A stretch of 32,933 nt of DNA from an uncultured Pseudohongiella sp. (GTDB taxonomy: Bacteria; Pseudomonadota; Gammaproteobacteria; Pseudomonadales; Pseudohongiellaceae). The notes under the pieces are model-generated. The model saw nothing but the letters and a program-made list of their open reading frames with translations. It made no database searches and was not told where the DNA came from. This document shows, in pieces, positions 15,806 to 25,246 of the stretch; position 1 is the first letter of the stretch; each line of letters begins with the position of its first letter. Where the stretch lies: assembly GCA_902537815.1 (NCBI GenBank), contig CACBCS010000018.1, forward strand, positions 1-32,933, given 5' to 3'. The translations under genes were made by a program, and so were the position numbers.

Positions 15806-15959
15806 AATCTTTAGAATTTGGTCCATATTCAATAAAAAAAGGCTGCTCAGGTGTCTCGGAATCGATTTTTTCAAGCTCGAAGATTATTTGTAAAGCGTAC
15901 TTGGGATCATCGTCCCCTAAAAATCTTGATCTCCATGAAACTGAGTAGACCCTTGTCAC
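15798..15959 (-). CDS. Small coupled ORF of unknown function
   Basis: This 53-codon frame runs from GTG 15959 to TAG 15798. Its product (VTRVYSVSWRSRFLGDDDPK..., ending FFIEYGPNSKDYA) has ordinary protein composition. Its stop overlaps the downstream start by eight bases (ATGCGTAG), and its GTG overlaps the TGA of another frame (GTGA). Such overlaps suggest translational coupling, but the frame is short and no homologue is recognised. It could instead be the tail of the decayed coding region described upstream. Confidence 0.4.
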   Translation of the reverse strand: MTRVYSVSWRSRFLGDDDPKYALQIIFELEKIDSETPEQPFFIEYGPNSKDYA

Positions 15960-16348
15960 TTTCCTAAAGCATCAGAGACAAGTATTTGTTCCTGTCTGGC
16001 TTGCTGCCAACTTCTTTCTAAAGTCGCTGCCGGAAAACGTAACGTGTAGAGCTGCCGCATACAGTCACAATTTAACAGCAGCCACCGCAGGTGCTTGGAG
16101 AAGGTCGCCCGCAATGCTGCTGGTCTTCCAACTTAACGCTAACTGTTCTCAAAGTGCAAAGAGGCAGTAATATGTGATTCGAACTTCATTCGCATACCTT
16201 GGGCATCAACTCCCGCAAGAACACTGATCATAGGTACAAAAGATCAAAAGGCTCGAGTAATGTGATGGAATTTTGGCAGAAACTTAAAGTCAACTACAAG
16301 ACCATATTCGAAGTTCGGAAAGCGACCCAATTCCTTTGAGTCTCTCAT
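15957..16348 (-). pseudogene. Stop-interrupted coding-like frame
   Basis: One minus-strand frame from ATG 16348 reads 34 codons (MRDSKELGRF..., ending HHITRAF), TGA at 16244-16246, 34 more (SFVPMISVLAGVDAQGM..., ending LHFENS), TAG at 16139-16141, a TAA soon after, then about 52 codons (..., FPAATLERSWQQARQ...) to TGA at 15957. The pieces look like protein and stay in one frame, so a decayed gene is the simplest reading. I do not recognise the family. No SECIS-like hairpin follows the first TGA. Confidence 0.3.
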
Positions 16349-16425
16349 GTCTAAAGCTGTTCAGCGACCTGGTTCAGCTATAAAAGGATCAATTTTTACA
16401 ATTAGTTGTTGAATTCCCTGCAAAT

Positions 16426-17724
16426 ATGAACGCACTGCATCCCACTACAAAAAAACTGAATGCTTTACTCGAGAGCGGAAAAAGAGGTGAATTTATCGCT
16501 ATGGCAAGAAATGCCAAGAAGTTGCTCAAGCGTTATCCAAAATCTAGCATCTTACTTAATCTTGCGGGCGTAGCTCACGCGAATTTAAATGTTTCCACTA
16601 AAGCTGTTGGGTTTTACATAAAAGCACTTGCAATTGAGCCGAATAATGCTGACTTTCTAAATAACCTTGGGAATGCCCAAGTCGCATTGAAAGAATACGA
16701 TCTTGCTATCCAAAATTTTGAAAAAGCCATTTATATAAACCCGGCGTTTTCTTTGGCATTTAACAACCTCGGAATTGCATTAAAAGCGCAGGGCAAAGTC
16801 GAACTAGCAGCCGAGTTTTTCGCAAAGGCTTTATCCATTGATCCAATGTTGATCGATTCACACGTTCACCTCGGCGATGCGTTTCTTGAGCAAGCCAAAA
16901 TCGCATCGGCACAGCGCGCCTTTCGCACTGCTATCGAAATCGATGAACATTGCGTTCATGCTTATTGGAATTTGTTTGGAGCATCATCAAGTTTCGCAGA
17001 AGCGAAGAAGTGGTTGCAATTGTGTGTCAACATTGATCCAACTTGCGAAAAAGCTGTCCTGATGCTTTGTTTTATGGATTTGTGGGAGACCGACAATACA
17101 GACATTTTCGAGAGTGTACCGCCCGAGTATAGAAATCATCCTTTTGTTCGATCCTTTTCTTGGGTTTTAGGCTTAAGCGAAAGACCTTTGTTGTTGTTCA
17201 ACAGGTGGTCGTTTTACGACGCAGTAATTAAAATGTGTGTCGGCACGAAACCGTTTTATGAATTCGGTGTTTGGAGAGGCGCGTCCTTTCGATATTTACT
17301 CAAGTCACTAGATAGGGGTTTCGGGTTTGATACTTTCAGAGGGCTCCCAGAGGCTTGGCATGATAATAGCCAAGGGTCCTACGATAGTGGTGGAGAAGCT
17401 CCAGTGTTAGACGGAGGAGAATTTATTGCTGGTGAGTTCGAGGATACGCTGCCAAAGTTCTTTTCAAAGCCACGCGAGACTGCGTCCGTCATAAACTTCG
17501 ATGCAGATCTCTTCTCGTCGACCTTATGTGCCCTGAATTACGCAAGAAAGGTGATAGACGAGAAAACGATTCTGATATTTGATGAAATGCTTATGAATGA
17601 GCACTGGGAGGAAGACGAATATCGGGCACTCGTTGAGTTCTGTGAACGGCAAAAATTACGGTTTCGGGTTCTAGCTGTTTGTCTGTTTTCCAAACAAGTT
17701 GCGGTAACACTCACTCCGATTTAA
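16426..17724 (+). CDS. TPR-methyltransferase fusion (TylF-like SAM-dependent methyltransferase)
   Basis: This encodes 432 residues. The N-terminal ~210 residues are tandem TPRs (for example AVGFYIKALAIEPNNADFLNNLG, AIQNFEKAIYINPAFSLAFNNLG, AAEFFAKALSIDPMLIDSHVHLG). After a linker, the C-terminal domain (about 262-432) has the TylF/macrocin-O-methyltransferase pattern: FYEFGVWRGASFRYLL (SAM-binding loop), GFDTFRGLPEAW, and ILIFDEMLMNEHWEEDEYRAL with acidic metal-type residues. TPRs likely bind a protein or polymer partner whose attached or nearby substrate is methylated. No biosynthetic neighbours define the substrate. The start is ATG 16426. Confidence 0.8.
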   Translation: MNALHPTTKKLNALLESGKRGEFIAMARNAKKLLKRYPKSSILLNLAGVAHANLNVSTKAVGFYIKALAIEPNNADFLNNLGNAQVALKEYDLAIQNFEKAIYINPAFSLAFNNLGIALKAQGKVELAAEFFAKALSIDPMLIDSHVHLGDAFLEQAKIASAQRAFRTAIEIDEHCVHAYWNLFGASSSFAEAKKWLQLCVNIDPTCEKAVLMLCFMDLWETDNTDIFESVPPEYRNHPFVRSFSWVLGLSERPLLLFNRWSFYDAVIKMCVGTKPFYEFGVWRGASFRYLLKSLDRGFGFDTFRGLPEAWHDNSQGSYDSGGEAPVLDGGEFIAGEFEDTLPKFFSKPRETASVINFDADLFSSTLCALNYARKVIDEKTILIFDEMLMNEHWEEDEYRALVEFCERQKLRFRVLAVCLFSKQVAVTLTPI

Positions 17725-18014
17725 GAATGTTTCGGTTAGAAGCCGAGCTTGATTGAGGGGTTTCGAGAGTTGCTATCAATGAAATTCAATACAATCTGTG
17801 CATCGAAGTTGTGCATTAAATTGCTCCGTGTTGGCTACCTATGTTCCAGAAAGAAGCAATATTTTCTAAATAAAACGGCTAAAGTGCCGAAACACGGGCC
17901 CCGCAGATTGGCACGAGCGATGCATGGTAGACGGATAGTAGCTAAACGATAATCATTACGCGTGTAGCTTAAAAACACTTACCCACAAACCAACGTCATG
18001 ATCAAGGGGAAACT
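17725..18014. other. Gap before the TonB receptor
   Basis: A basic 57-codon frame from ATG 17779 is possible, but the sequence is unremarkable, and no ribosome site or homologue supports it. The receptor's ribosome site AAGGGG lies just before ATG 18015. No further structure was seen. Confidence 0.35.
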
Positions 18015-20903
18015 ATGTCGTCCTGTTCGATTCTTCCGAAGTTTAAGAAAAAACCCATTTGTCTGTGTCTGAAAAACCAGTCAGCAAGTTCTAATCTTTC
18101 GCTCGCGGCCTGCATAGCAGCAACCTCCATTGCCACTGGTGGCTTCTCCAACGCCGTCTTCGCCCAGGATGCGCCAGAGATAGAGTCTATTGTGATTACC
18201 GGGTCCCGTATCGCTCGAGACGGCTACGATTCTCCCACGCCAATCTCCGTTCTGGGTGGTCCCGAACTTGAAGCAGAGGTACCCGGAAGCATTGCGGAGT
18301 TTGCGGCTACGCTGCCTTCCATCCAGGGAACCACGACCGCGTCAACATCCTCCGGCTCCCTTAGTTCTGGCAACGCAGGTATCTCTTCTATGAACCTTAG
18401 GGGCATTGGCACTGGGCGCACGCTTGTGCTTTTTGACGGTCAGAGGAACGTACCTTCCTCCGCCGCCGGATTAGTTGATACAAACACCTTCCCGCAAGGA
18501 TTGATCGAGCGCATAGAGGTGGCGTCCGGAGGTGCATCGTCTGCATATGGTTCTGACGCCATTGCCGGGGTGGTGAATTTTATCCTTGACAAAGATTATG
18601 AAGGACTCAAAACCTCCATTGTGGCTGGGGAAGTAACCGAGTACGGTGCTGCAGACCAAAGAGCTGAGATCACCGCGGGTACATCATTTGCTAACGATCG
18701 CGGTCACTTATTGTTCAATGCAGAGATATTCCATCGCGACGGAATCGAAGAGACAGTCGCAGATTGGGCGAAATCCGGATATTGGGCGATGCTGAATCCC
18801 GACCAATCCGCCGGTCAACCACGCTACATAATTGACACAGGCATTGGGTTGTCGAGTTACTCCCCGGGAGGCCTGATCAAAAACGGTGTGGCTGCTGGTA
18901 CCTACTTTGGAACGGGAGGCTCCGTTAACCAGCTGAATTTCGGTGACGTTGGAGGGCAGTGGATGCGTGGTGGAGATTGGCAATACACGCTCTCATCAGC
19001 ACTTGGCACCAACTCGCTTCAGGCCGAAGACGATCGGGAAAGTATTTTTACTAGGGCGAGCTGGGAGTTGACAGACGCGACAGAAGTGTTCCTCCAAGTG
19101 TCGTATGCCAGTTACGAGGGCTTTAGTGCCTATATAAGGCCCACTGATCGAAACCGAACTTACTACATCGATAACGCTTACCTACCAGCAGAGATACGGG
19201 ATCAAATGACTGCTGCTGGTGAAACGTCATTCAAGATGAGTTCGGGAAATATGGATTTCCCTGTGTCTGGTACTAATAACTTCAGGCAAACGACTCGGAT
19301 TGTTGCAGGCATAGACGGAAGCTTTTCTCTGGGTGCTTTCGACTTCGATTGGGATGGCTACCACCAGCGAGGTGTGAGCAAGACTGATGAACACCAACGC
19401 CCGACGTTTTCCTTTCGAAACCTATCACTAGCGTCCGATGCGGTTTTCAATGACGCCGGCGATATTGTGTGTAGATCCACGCTCACTGACCCAGGCAATG
19501 GATGCGTGCCACTCAATCGCTTTGGCGTGGGTGTTGCCTCAGAAGAGGGACTGAATTACGTCCTTGGGCGCCCTAGGCGCGAGCAGCGATTCCAGCAAGA
19601 CGTCACCGCGGTTAACTTCGTGACAGAGCTTGACGGGTGGGCTGGGCCAATAGGTATCGCCTTTGGCGGCGAGTATCGAGAGGAATCTATAGCCGGCGTT
19701 GTCGATCCAAAATACAAGAGCGGTTGGAAGTACGGTAATTACAAAATGACTTTTGGCGACGTCTCGGTATCCGAGGTCTATGCCGAAGTCGTGGTGCCTG
19801 TTTTTGAGGGATTTGAGCTGAACAGCGCCGGACGTGCCACCGACTATAGTACCTCCGGGCGAGTTAACACATGGAAGGTCGGATTTACTTATTCTCCGAT
19901 CGATGACATCACTCTGCGAGTGACGCAATCACACGACATCCGAGCTCCCAACATGTCGGAGCTCTATGATGCGGGTCGAGCAAGAACAAATGCGGTTCAG
20001 GTCGCTGGCCAGTCTGTCGACTTCACACAAAACCTGACAGGCACACCGACGGTGAGCCCGGAAGAAGCCGATACGCTCGGCATTGGGTTGGTTTTCCAAC
20101 CTAGCTTTATAGACGGCTTATCGTTCTCGGTCGACTATTACGACATCGACATTCAGGGCGTCCTTGGATACTTGAGCGCTGAGCAGGTCGCCGACGCATG
20201 TTTTGAGTTTAGTGTCCAATCTTACTGCAATCAGCTTCGATTCGATCCTCTCACTTTCCCACAATACGGTGGTGATCTGCTCGCTGCCGCGTTGGGTGGG
20301 TCACTGCAGTACATCGACTTGAAGTGGGAAAACCTCAACATGTATTATGCAGAAGGTTACGACTTTGAAGCTGGTTATGTCGCTGACGTCGGACCCGGCA
20401 CCATGACCCTGCGTGGTATGGCGACTCACTACATCGCCAATACTACTGACAATCGGGTCACTCAAAATAATCAGGCCGGTGAAAATGCGGGATTTGATCG
20501 CACGCCCGATTGGGTTTACCGCGGTACAGCGAGATATGACGTGGATGCGTTCTCATTCAATCTCACTGCGCGTGGCCACAGCGACGGAGTCGTTGACAAT
20601 GACTTCATCGAGTGTGTGCCTGGCCAATGCCCAGCATCTTCTGCGCCCAACTGGACTGTAAACAACAATCAGGTACCGGGTGAGTTCTTCTATGATCTTT
20701 ATGCTGGCATGGACGTGAGCTTCATGGGGGGCGAGGGAGAAGTATTCTTGTCCGTTAAAAACCTACTCGATACCGATCCGGTGATAGCAGGGAACCCTGC
20801 CCGACAAGGCGCGGAAAACACTCCAGCCTACATTCCAGTTAATAAGTACCTAATGGACTGGCTTGGTCGGAGTTACAGAGTGGGAGTCAGATATGAATTC
20901 TAA
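18015..20903 (+). CDS. TonB-dependent outer-membrane receptor
   Basis: This 962-residue protein has a long signal peptide (about 1-50, ending NAVFAQ), a TonB box-like start (ESIVITGSRI), a plug domain with SMNLRGIGTGRTLVLFDGQR and the late-plug motif IERIEVASGGASSAYGSDAIAGVVNFIL, then a C-terminal 22-strand barrel ending in aromatic YRVGVRYEF. The oligomeric linkers and the 'GSRI' start are typical of receptors for peptides, glycans or other organic nutrients rather than siderophores. It imports a ligand across the outer membrane using TonB energy. A terminator follows it, and the peptide-transport operon comes next on the same strand, so a peptide-like ligand is the natural guess. Confidence 0.93.
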   Translation: MSSCSILPKFKKKPICLCLKNQSASSNLSLAACIAATSIATGGFSNAVFAQDAPEIESIVITGSRIARDGYDSPTPISVLGGPELEAEVPGSIAEFAATLPSIQGTTTASTSSGSLSSGNAGISSMNLRGIGTGRTLVLFDGQRNVPSSAAGLVDTNTFPQGLIERIEVASGGASSAYGSDAIAGVVNFILDKDYEGLKTSIVAGEVTEYGAADQRAEITAGTSFANDRGHLLFNAEIFHRDGIEETVADWAKSGYWAMLNPDQSAGQPRYIIDTGIGLSSYSPGGLIKNGVAAGTYFGTGGSVNQLNFGDVGGQWMRGGDWQYTLSSALGTNSLQAEDDRESIFTRASWELTDATEVFLQVSYASYEGFSAYIRPTDRNRTYYIDNAYLPAEIRDQMTAAGETSFKMSSGNMDFPVSGTNNFRQTTRIVAGIDGSFSLGAFDFDWDGYHQRGVSKTDEHQRPTFSFRNLSLASDAVFNDAGDIVCRSTLTDPGNGCVPLNRFGVGVASEEGLNYVLGRPRREQRFQQDVTAVNFVTELDGWAGPIGIAFGGEYREESIAGVVDPKYKSGWKYGNYKMTFGDVSVSEVYAEVVVPVFEGFELNSAGRATDYSTSGRVNTWKVGFTYSPIDDITLRVTQSHDIRAPNMSELYDAGRARTNAVQVAGQSVDFTQNLTGTPTVSPEEADTLGIGLVFQPSFIDGLSFSVDYYDIDIQGVLGYLSAEQVADACFEFSVQSYCNQLRFDPLTFPQYGGDLLAAALGGSLQYIDLKWENLNMYYAEGYDFEAGYVADVGPGTMTLRGMATHYIANTTDNRVTQNNQAGENAGFDRTPDWVYRGTARYDVDAFSFNLTARGHSDGVVDNDFIECVPGQCPASSAPNWTVNNNQVPGEFFYDLYAGMDVSFMGGEGEVFLSVKNLLDTDPVIAGNPARQGAENTPAYIPVNKYLMDWLGRSYRVGVRYEF

Positions 20904-20982
20904 CTTTGGGTAATGATCAATAAACGCACTTCAGTTGTTGCGGTAACGGCGGTAGGCGCCCAAGCCGCAGCTCTGACTAAAG

Positions 20983-21020
20983 AAGGGGTTTAGGACGTTT
21001 TCGCCCTAGGCCCCTTTTTA
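20983..21020 (+). terminator. Rho-independent terminator after the TonB receptor
   Basis: A GC-rich stem starts AAGGGG (20983-20988) and closes CCCCTT (21011-21017 region), with interior AGG/CCT pairs, two G-T pairs and one mismatch, followed by TTTTTA. It lies 80 bases after the receptor stop, so the downstream operon probably has its own promoter. Confidence 0.8.
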
Positions 21021-21077
21021 CAGTACTGTCATCAGAATGAAGGTTAGTAAATCTCAAATAGGCCATAGGATTAAGTC

Positions 21078-22733
21078 ATGATAAATAATCATTTTGGAAG
21101 CCGCGCTGAACTGTCCATATTGCTTGGAGCCTTACTTTTATCCGCTTGCAGTCCTCAATCAGAACAGTCAGAGGTAAATACAGCTCCCGCCATGATGTCT
21201 ACAGCGGAGGCTGCTGCACCAGAGCCTTCTCTTGGAATCAACCCGAGGGGAAAAACCGAGCTCGAGATAGACATGAGCAGAATACACAATCCAGATCTGG
21301 TCGCGGTGTTTGATCATATTGATACGAATATCGATGAGCATGTTCAGAACTTGCAGCGGTGGATTCAGCAGCCAAGCGTTTCCAATACTGGTGAAGGCAT
21401 TCAGGAATCGGCCTACATGGTTGAAGGTTTCTTTGATCAGTTCGGATGTCAGGAGACTGAGGTTGTTGATCCTGGTCTTACTGAATACGGTACTCAGGCC
21501 AATCCGGTAGTCTATGCCAAGTGTGATGAGGGTGCGGAAAAGACCGTGGCGGTTTACTGGATGTATGACACGATGCCTATTACGCAGCCTGATCTCTGGA
21601 CATCGCCTCCTTTTGAAGCAAGAATTGTGGAGCAACCTCCTTTTGACAAAGTCATCATTGGCAGAGGGGCAAATAACTCCAAGGGCAGGCAAATGGCTTT
21701 CTGGAATGCAATGATGTCAATAAAGGCGGTGACAGGGAGCCTGCCGGTTAATTTGATTTTTCTTGCTGAAGGGGACGAGGAGCGGATGTCCATTGGCTAC
21801 CGTAAGTTTATACGAGACAATCCGGAACTCTTTTCTGAAGCCGACGTCATGTGGGGTTATGGCGCCTCGGAGGGCAGTGTCTTCGTTGAGTTAATCACAA
21901 GCGGAGAGGCGTGGGGCCGAGGACCTACCTACAGCAATATCCATGGGGGACGTAAGCGTCAGGTTGATGCGCCTGCCTGGCGTCACATCAAGATGCTTGC
22001 GACGCTGGTAGATGATACCGGAAATGAGGTACTGATTGATGGTTTTTACGATGACGTCGTGCCTCTTACAGAAGATGAGGAGGCGATTTTGCGTGAGGCT
22101 GCGGAGGATTACGACGTGACGGTTGCGGCGGAGCGTCTTGGCGTGGCCCGTTTCATATCTGATGACCCTTATGAGGTCCAAAAACTGTCTCGCTACGGCC
22201 AGTCAATGAATCTTGACGGAATATGGGCAGGTAATATGTTTGAGGGTGGTTCAGGCGCTATTTTGCCTAATCGCATCGTTTCCAAACATAACTTCAGGTA
22301 TGTCCCTAATCAAACAGGGCCTGACATTGTGGCAAAACTTAGGGCACATTTAGATAAACATGGGTATGAAGACGTTGAGATCAATGTGGTTGGTGACGTT
22401 CCTTGGGCAAAGATGGATGACAATAATGAGTTGGCTATGGCCGTCCGCGAGATGAGGGAAACGTTTGGTGCGGGTAATCCTGAGCCGATTCTTGAAGAAA
22501 CGATTCTCGGTGGATATTGGCCGGCGTATTTGTTCGCTGGTGACGTCTACGATATTCCAATTGCCAGTGGTTACGTTGGTGGTGGGGGCGGGTCCCACGC
22601 TGCTAATGAATACTTTATCGTTGAAGGCGCAGGTAACACATACGGCATGGCCGGTATGGAGAAGTCCATCGCTACGGCAATATATGAGTATGCGGGGTTA
22701 AACAAGGCCGAAGAGTCGAGTTCTGCGCAATAA
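21078..22733 (+). CDS. M20-family peptidase-like lipoprotein with altered metal site
   Basis: This 551-residue protein has a lipobox (LLSAC, Cys24), so it is probably anchored to a membrane. M20 landmarks are recognisable but changed: the HxD motif appears as M162-Y-D164 (Met for the zinc His), and the bridging Asp in RGAxD is Asn200 (GRGANNSKG). The acidic pair Glu234-Glu235 (EGDEE) and the late His507 (GSHAANE) remain. Dipeptidase-type context is kept (DLWTSPPF, GSGAILPNRI, YVPNQ). In the usual family it cleaves dipeptides with two zinc ions. With two ligands missing it may use one metal, or bind peptides without cleaving. It is the first gene of the peptide operon, followed by the binding protein after 48 bases. 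Confidence 0.85.
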   Translation: MINNHFGSRAELSILLGALLLSACSPQSEQSEVNTAPAMMSTAEAAAPEPSLGINPRGKTELEIDMSRIHNPDLVAVFDHIDTNIDEHVQNLQRWIQQPSVSNTGEGIQESAYMVEGFFDQFGCQETEVVDPGLTEYGTQANPVVYAKCDEGAEKTVAVYWMYDTMPITQPDLWTSPPFEARIVEQPPFDKVIIGRGANNSKGRQMAFWNAMMSIKAVTGSLPVNLIFLAEGDEERMSIGYRKFIRDNPELFSEADVMWGYGASEGSVFVELITSGEAWGRGPTYSNIHGGRKRQVDAPAWRHIKMLATLVDDTGNEVLIDGFYDDVVPLTEDEEAILREAAEDYDVTVAAERLGVARFISDDPYEVQKLSRYGQSMNLDGIWAGNMFEGGSGAILPNRIVSKHNFRYVPNQTGPDIVAKLRAHLDKHGYEDVEINVVGDVPWAKMDDNNELAMAVREMRETFGAGNPEPILEETILGGYWPAYLFAGDVYDIPIASGYVGGGGGSHAANEYFIVEGAGNTYGMAGMEKSIATAIYEYAGLNKAEESSSAQ

Positions 22734-22781
22734 GGCTGCTCAGGTCTTTTTTAAAAATAAACTAAGCAATTAAAGGACAAT

Positions 22782-24329
22782 ATGGTGACTATAGAAGTGC
22801 TGGTAAAAATAGCCTTCCGTGAGGAACGTGTTTTTCTGGCACTTTTTCTAAAGGGTCTCGCTGTTCTACTTATGGCTTGCATTTGTCTGTCTGCTTTTGC
22901 AGTGACTGAAGAAGATATTGTCATAGATCTCTCAGGAGAGCCAGCATCTTTGGACCCTCATGTCCAGTGGAATCCTGCATCTTATTATGTGTATCGCAAT
23001 ATTTTTGATAACCTGCTTATGCGTGACAATGAAGGCAAAATCGTTGGGCAAGTAGCTGAGACTTGGGAGCAGACAACGGATACGACCCTGAAGCTCACGA
23101 TTCGTGAAGGTATTTTTTTTCATGATGGGGAACCCCTTAAACCCTCTGACGTTGTATTTTCTATAAAGAGGATCATCGATCCGGAGTTTGGATCTCCCCA
23201 GCTTGGCCAGTTTAATAAAATTGTCGATGCTGTTGCGGAAGAAAATGCAGTAATCATTGTTACTGCTGACCCATACCCTTCCCTGCTTGCTCAGTTAGTA
23301 AAGCTATCCATAGTGCCTGAGCATATAATCTCAAAAGTTGGGGACAGCAAATTCAACGATGCGCCGATAGGTTCTGGGCCATATGCTTTTCTTGAATGGG
23401 ATAGAGGCAATATGGTCAAGCTCATCCGCAATGAGGACTATTGGGGAGATGTTGGACCGTTTCTTCGCGCGACCTTTAGGTCCGTGCCAGACGTTGCAAC
23501 TCGTGTGGCTGACCTAAGAGCAGGGACAGCAGATTTAGTGGTCTCGATTGATGCTGACTTCGCACAGCAAATAAACTCTGGCGGCACAGGAAAGGTTCTT
23601 TCGGCTCTTTCCGAGCGGGTTGGATATCTCGGGCTAAACCTTGAGAAACCGCCCTTCAATAATCTTGAGATGCGCCGAGCTGCGAGTATGGCGATTGATA
23701 GGCAGGGAATAATAGAGGGTCTGTTGCAGGCGGGCGAGGTCCCTATTGCCCAGATGTTAACTCCATCTCATTTTGGCTTCGATGCTACCGTTCCTCCTTT
23801 TGAATTCGACGTTGCACGCGCGAGGGCGATTGTATCTGCCAATCAGGCGCTGGCAAGTTCACCAGCAACCCTAGCTACTTCCCCGGTATTCGACCAAAGA
23901 ATAGTCCAAGCCATTCAACAAATGCTTAATGATGTTGGTTTCAACATCGCTATTTCAATGTCAGATATGCCGAGATATCTGGAAATTGTCACATCTCCAT
24001 CGAATAGAAATAGTGAGCTTAGTTTCGGTCGGTGGTCTTGTGCCTGTCAAGACGCGGATGGGGTAGTCTATCCATTGCTGCACTCAAGCAGTAATTGGAG
24101 TCGTGTCAAAAGTACTCATCTCGATGACTTGTTAGAGGCCGCAAGATCTTCGCTTGACCCGGAGGTACGACAGGAAGCTTATGATCAGGTGCATCAAATA
24201 GTAAGAGAGGAATACCTAATGTTGCCGCTTTATCAGGCAACTGTGCTGTACGGTGCGGCAGTTGAGCTCAACTTTGTACCTACCGCGAATGAAAGCATGT
24301 TTCTCAATAGAATGAGAATCGCCCGTTGA
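22782..24329 (+). CDS. Peptide/nickel-type ABC transporter substrate-binding protein (family 5)
   Basis: This 515-residue periplasmic binding protein has a long signal peptide (about 1-45). Family-5 (DppA/OppA) landmarks include SLDPHVQWNPASYYVYRNIFDNLLMRD, a W..TTDTTLKLTIREGIFFHDGEPLKPSDVVFSIKRI block, GSGPYAFLEWDRGNMVKLIRNEDYWG, and EMRRAASMAIDRQGIIEGLLQAG. Such proteins capture peptides or similar solutes for the inner-membrane transporter. AAAGGA precedes ATG 22782. The next gene starts one base after its stop, so it belongs to the operon. Confidence 0.92.
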   Translation: MVTIEVLVKIAFREERVFLALFLKGLAVLLMACICLSAFAVTEEDIVIDLSGEPASLDPHVQWNPASYYVYRNIFDNLLMRDNEGKIVGQVAETWEQTTDTTLKLTIREGIFFHDGEPLKPSDVVFSIKRIIDPEFGSPQLGQFNKIVDAVAEENAVIIVTADPYPSLLAQLVKLSIVPEHIISKVGDSKFNDAPIGSGPYAFLEWDRGNMVKLIRNEDYWGDVGPFLRATFRSVPDVATRVADLRAGTADLVVSIDADFAQQINSGGTGKVLSALSERVGYLGLNLEKPPFNNLEMRRAASMAIDRQGIIEGLLQAGEVPIAQMLTPSHFGFDATVPPFEFDVARARAIVSANQALASSPATLATSPVFDQRIVQAIQQMLNDVGFNIAISMSDMPRYLEIVTSPSNRNSELSFGRWSCACQDADGVVYPLLHSSSNWSRVKSTHLDDLLEAARSSLDPEVRQEAYDQVHQIVREEYLMLPLYQATVLYGAAVELNFVPTANESMFLNRMRIAR

Positions 24330-24330
24330 A

Positions 24331-25245
24331 GTGATTCGTTTTCTCGTTTTTCGGTTCAGCCAAGCCGCACTTACAATCTTCGGTGTGGTCTCTCTGGTAT
24401 TTTTTTTACAGCGTCTTACTGGAGACCCCGTTGCCCTCCTCTTGCCAGAGACCGCGACGGAGGACGATATAAAGGTCATGCGTGAGGTTATGGGCCTTGA
24501 TCAGCCGGTTTGGTCTCAATATGCGAATTTCCTATTTGATACTTTTAAACTAGATTTTGGTTTCAGTTTTGTCCGGAATGCGCCTGTGAGTGAAATCATT
24601 ACCAGTCGGATTCCCGAGACTCTCGAGCTAGCGATTGGGGCTCTTGCCTTTTCGATGGTTTGTGGATTCCCGCTCGGGCTGATTATGGCTTTTACTGCTC
24701 GCCGCCAAGTATCGAAGTGGCTTATGGCGTTTGTCTTAGCATGCCAATCGTTGCCCACATTCTGGTCTGGCATTGTGATGATCTTAGTTTTTGGGGTTTG
24801 GCTGCAATGGCTTCCCACGTCCGGGACAGGGAGTCTTTCGCATTTGATCATGCCATCGATTTCTCTTGGGCTCCTTTCGTTAGCGACCTACGCGCGAATG
24901 ACGAGAACCGCAGTACTAGAAGAGCTCGAGAAGGATTACATAAGGTCCGCTCGCGCACGAGGCGTTCGCGGTGCGCGACTGGTGCGAAAGCACCTATTGC
25001 GGAATTCTCTAGTTCCCATAGTCTCGATAAGTGCGATTGAAGTCTCTCAATTGCTTGCAGGTGCCGTTGTTGTTGAAACTGTTTTTGCATGGCCTGGCCT
25101 TGGTCTTCTGACTATGCAGAGTATTGCTGCGAGGGACTTTGCAGTAGTTCAGATAATTGTACTACTCGGTTCTTTTATTACAGTATCCGCCAACCTTATA
25201 TCGGACCTGCTTTATTCAATTATCGATCCTCGCATTCGGCTATGA
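24331..25245 (+). CDS. Peptide-type ABC transporter permease (DppB-like)
   Basis: This 304-residue membrane protein starts FRFSQAALTIFGVVSLVFFLQRLTGDP, the family N-terminus. It has about six membrane spans and the cytoplasmic EAA-type loop LEELEKDYIRSARARGVRGARLVRKHLLRN (about 190-220) that docks the ATPases. The start is GTG 24331, one base after the binding-protein stop. It forms half of the transmembrane channel with the next gene product. Confidence 0.92.
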   Translation: MIRFLVFRFSQAALTIFGVVSLVFFLQRLTGDPVALLLPETATEDDIKVMREVMGLDQPVWSQYANFLFDTFKLDFGFSFVRNAPVSEIITSRIPETLELAIGALAFSMVCGFPLGLIMAFTARRQVSKWLMAFVLACQSLPTFWSGIVMILVFGVWLQWLPTSGTGSLSHLIMPSISLGLLSLATYARMTRTAVLEELEKDYIRSARARGVRGARLVRKHLLRNSLVPIVSISAIEVSQLLAGAVVVETVFAWPGLGLLTMQSIAARDFAVVQIIVLLGSFITVSANLISDLLYSIIDPRIRL

Positions 25246-25246
25246 A

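Noticed and set aside
16244..16246. Second possible selenocysteine UGA in the minus-strand frame at 16139-16348
   Set aside because: No redox motif surrounds it, no SECIS-like hairpin follows, and other stop codons (TAG, TAA) occur downstream in the same frame.
17779..17952. 57-codon basic ORF between the methyltransferase and the receptor
   Set aside because: No ribosome site, homology or conserved context could be seen; it may be chance.
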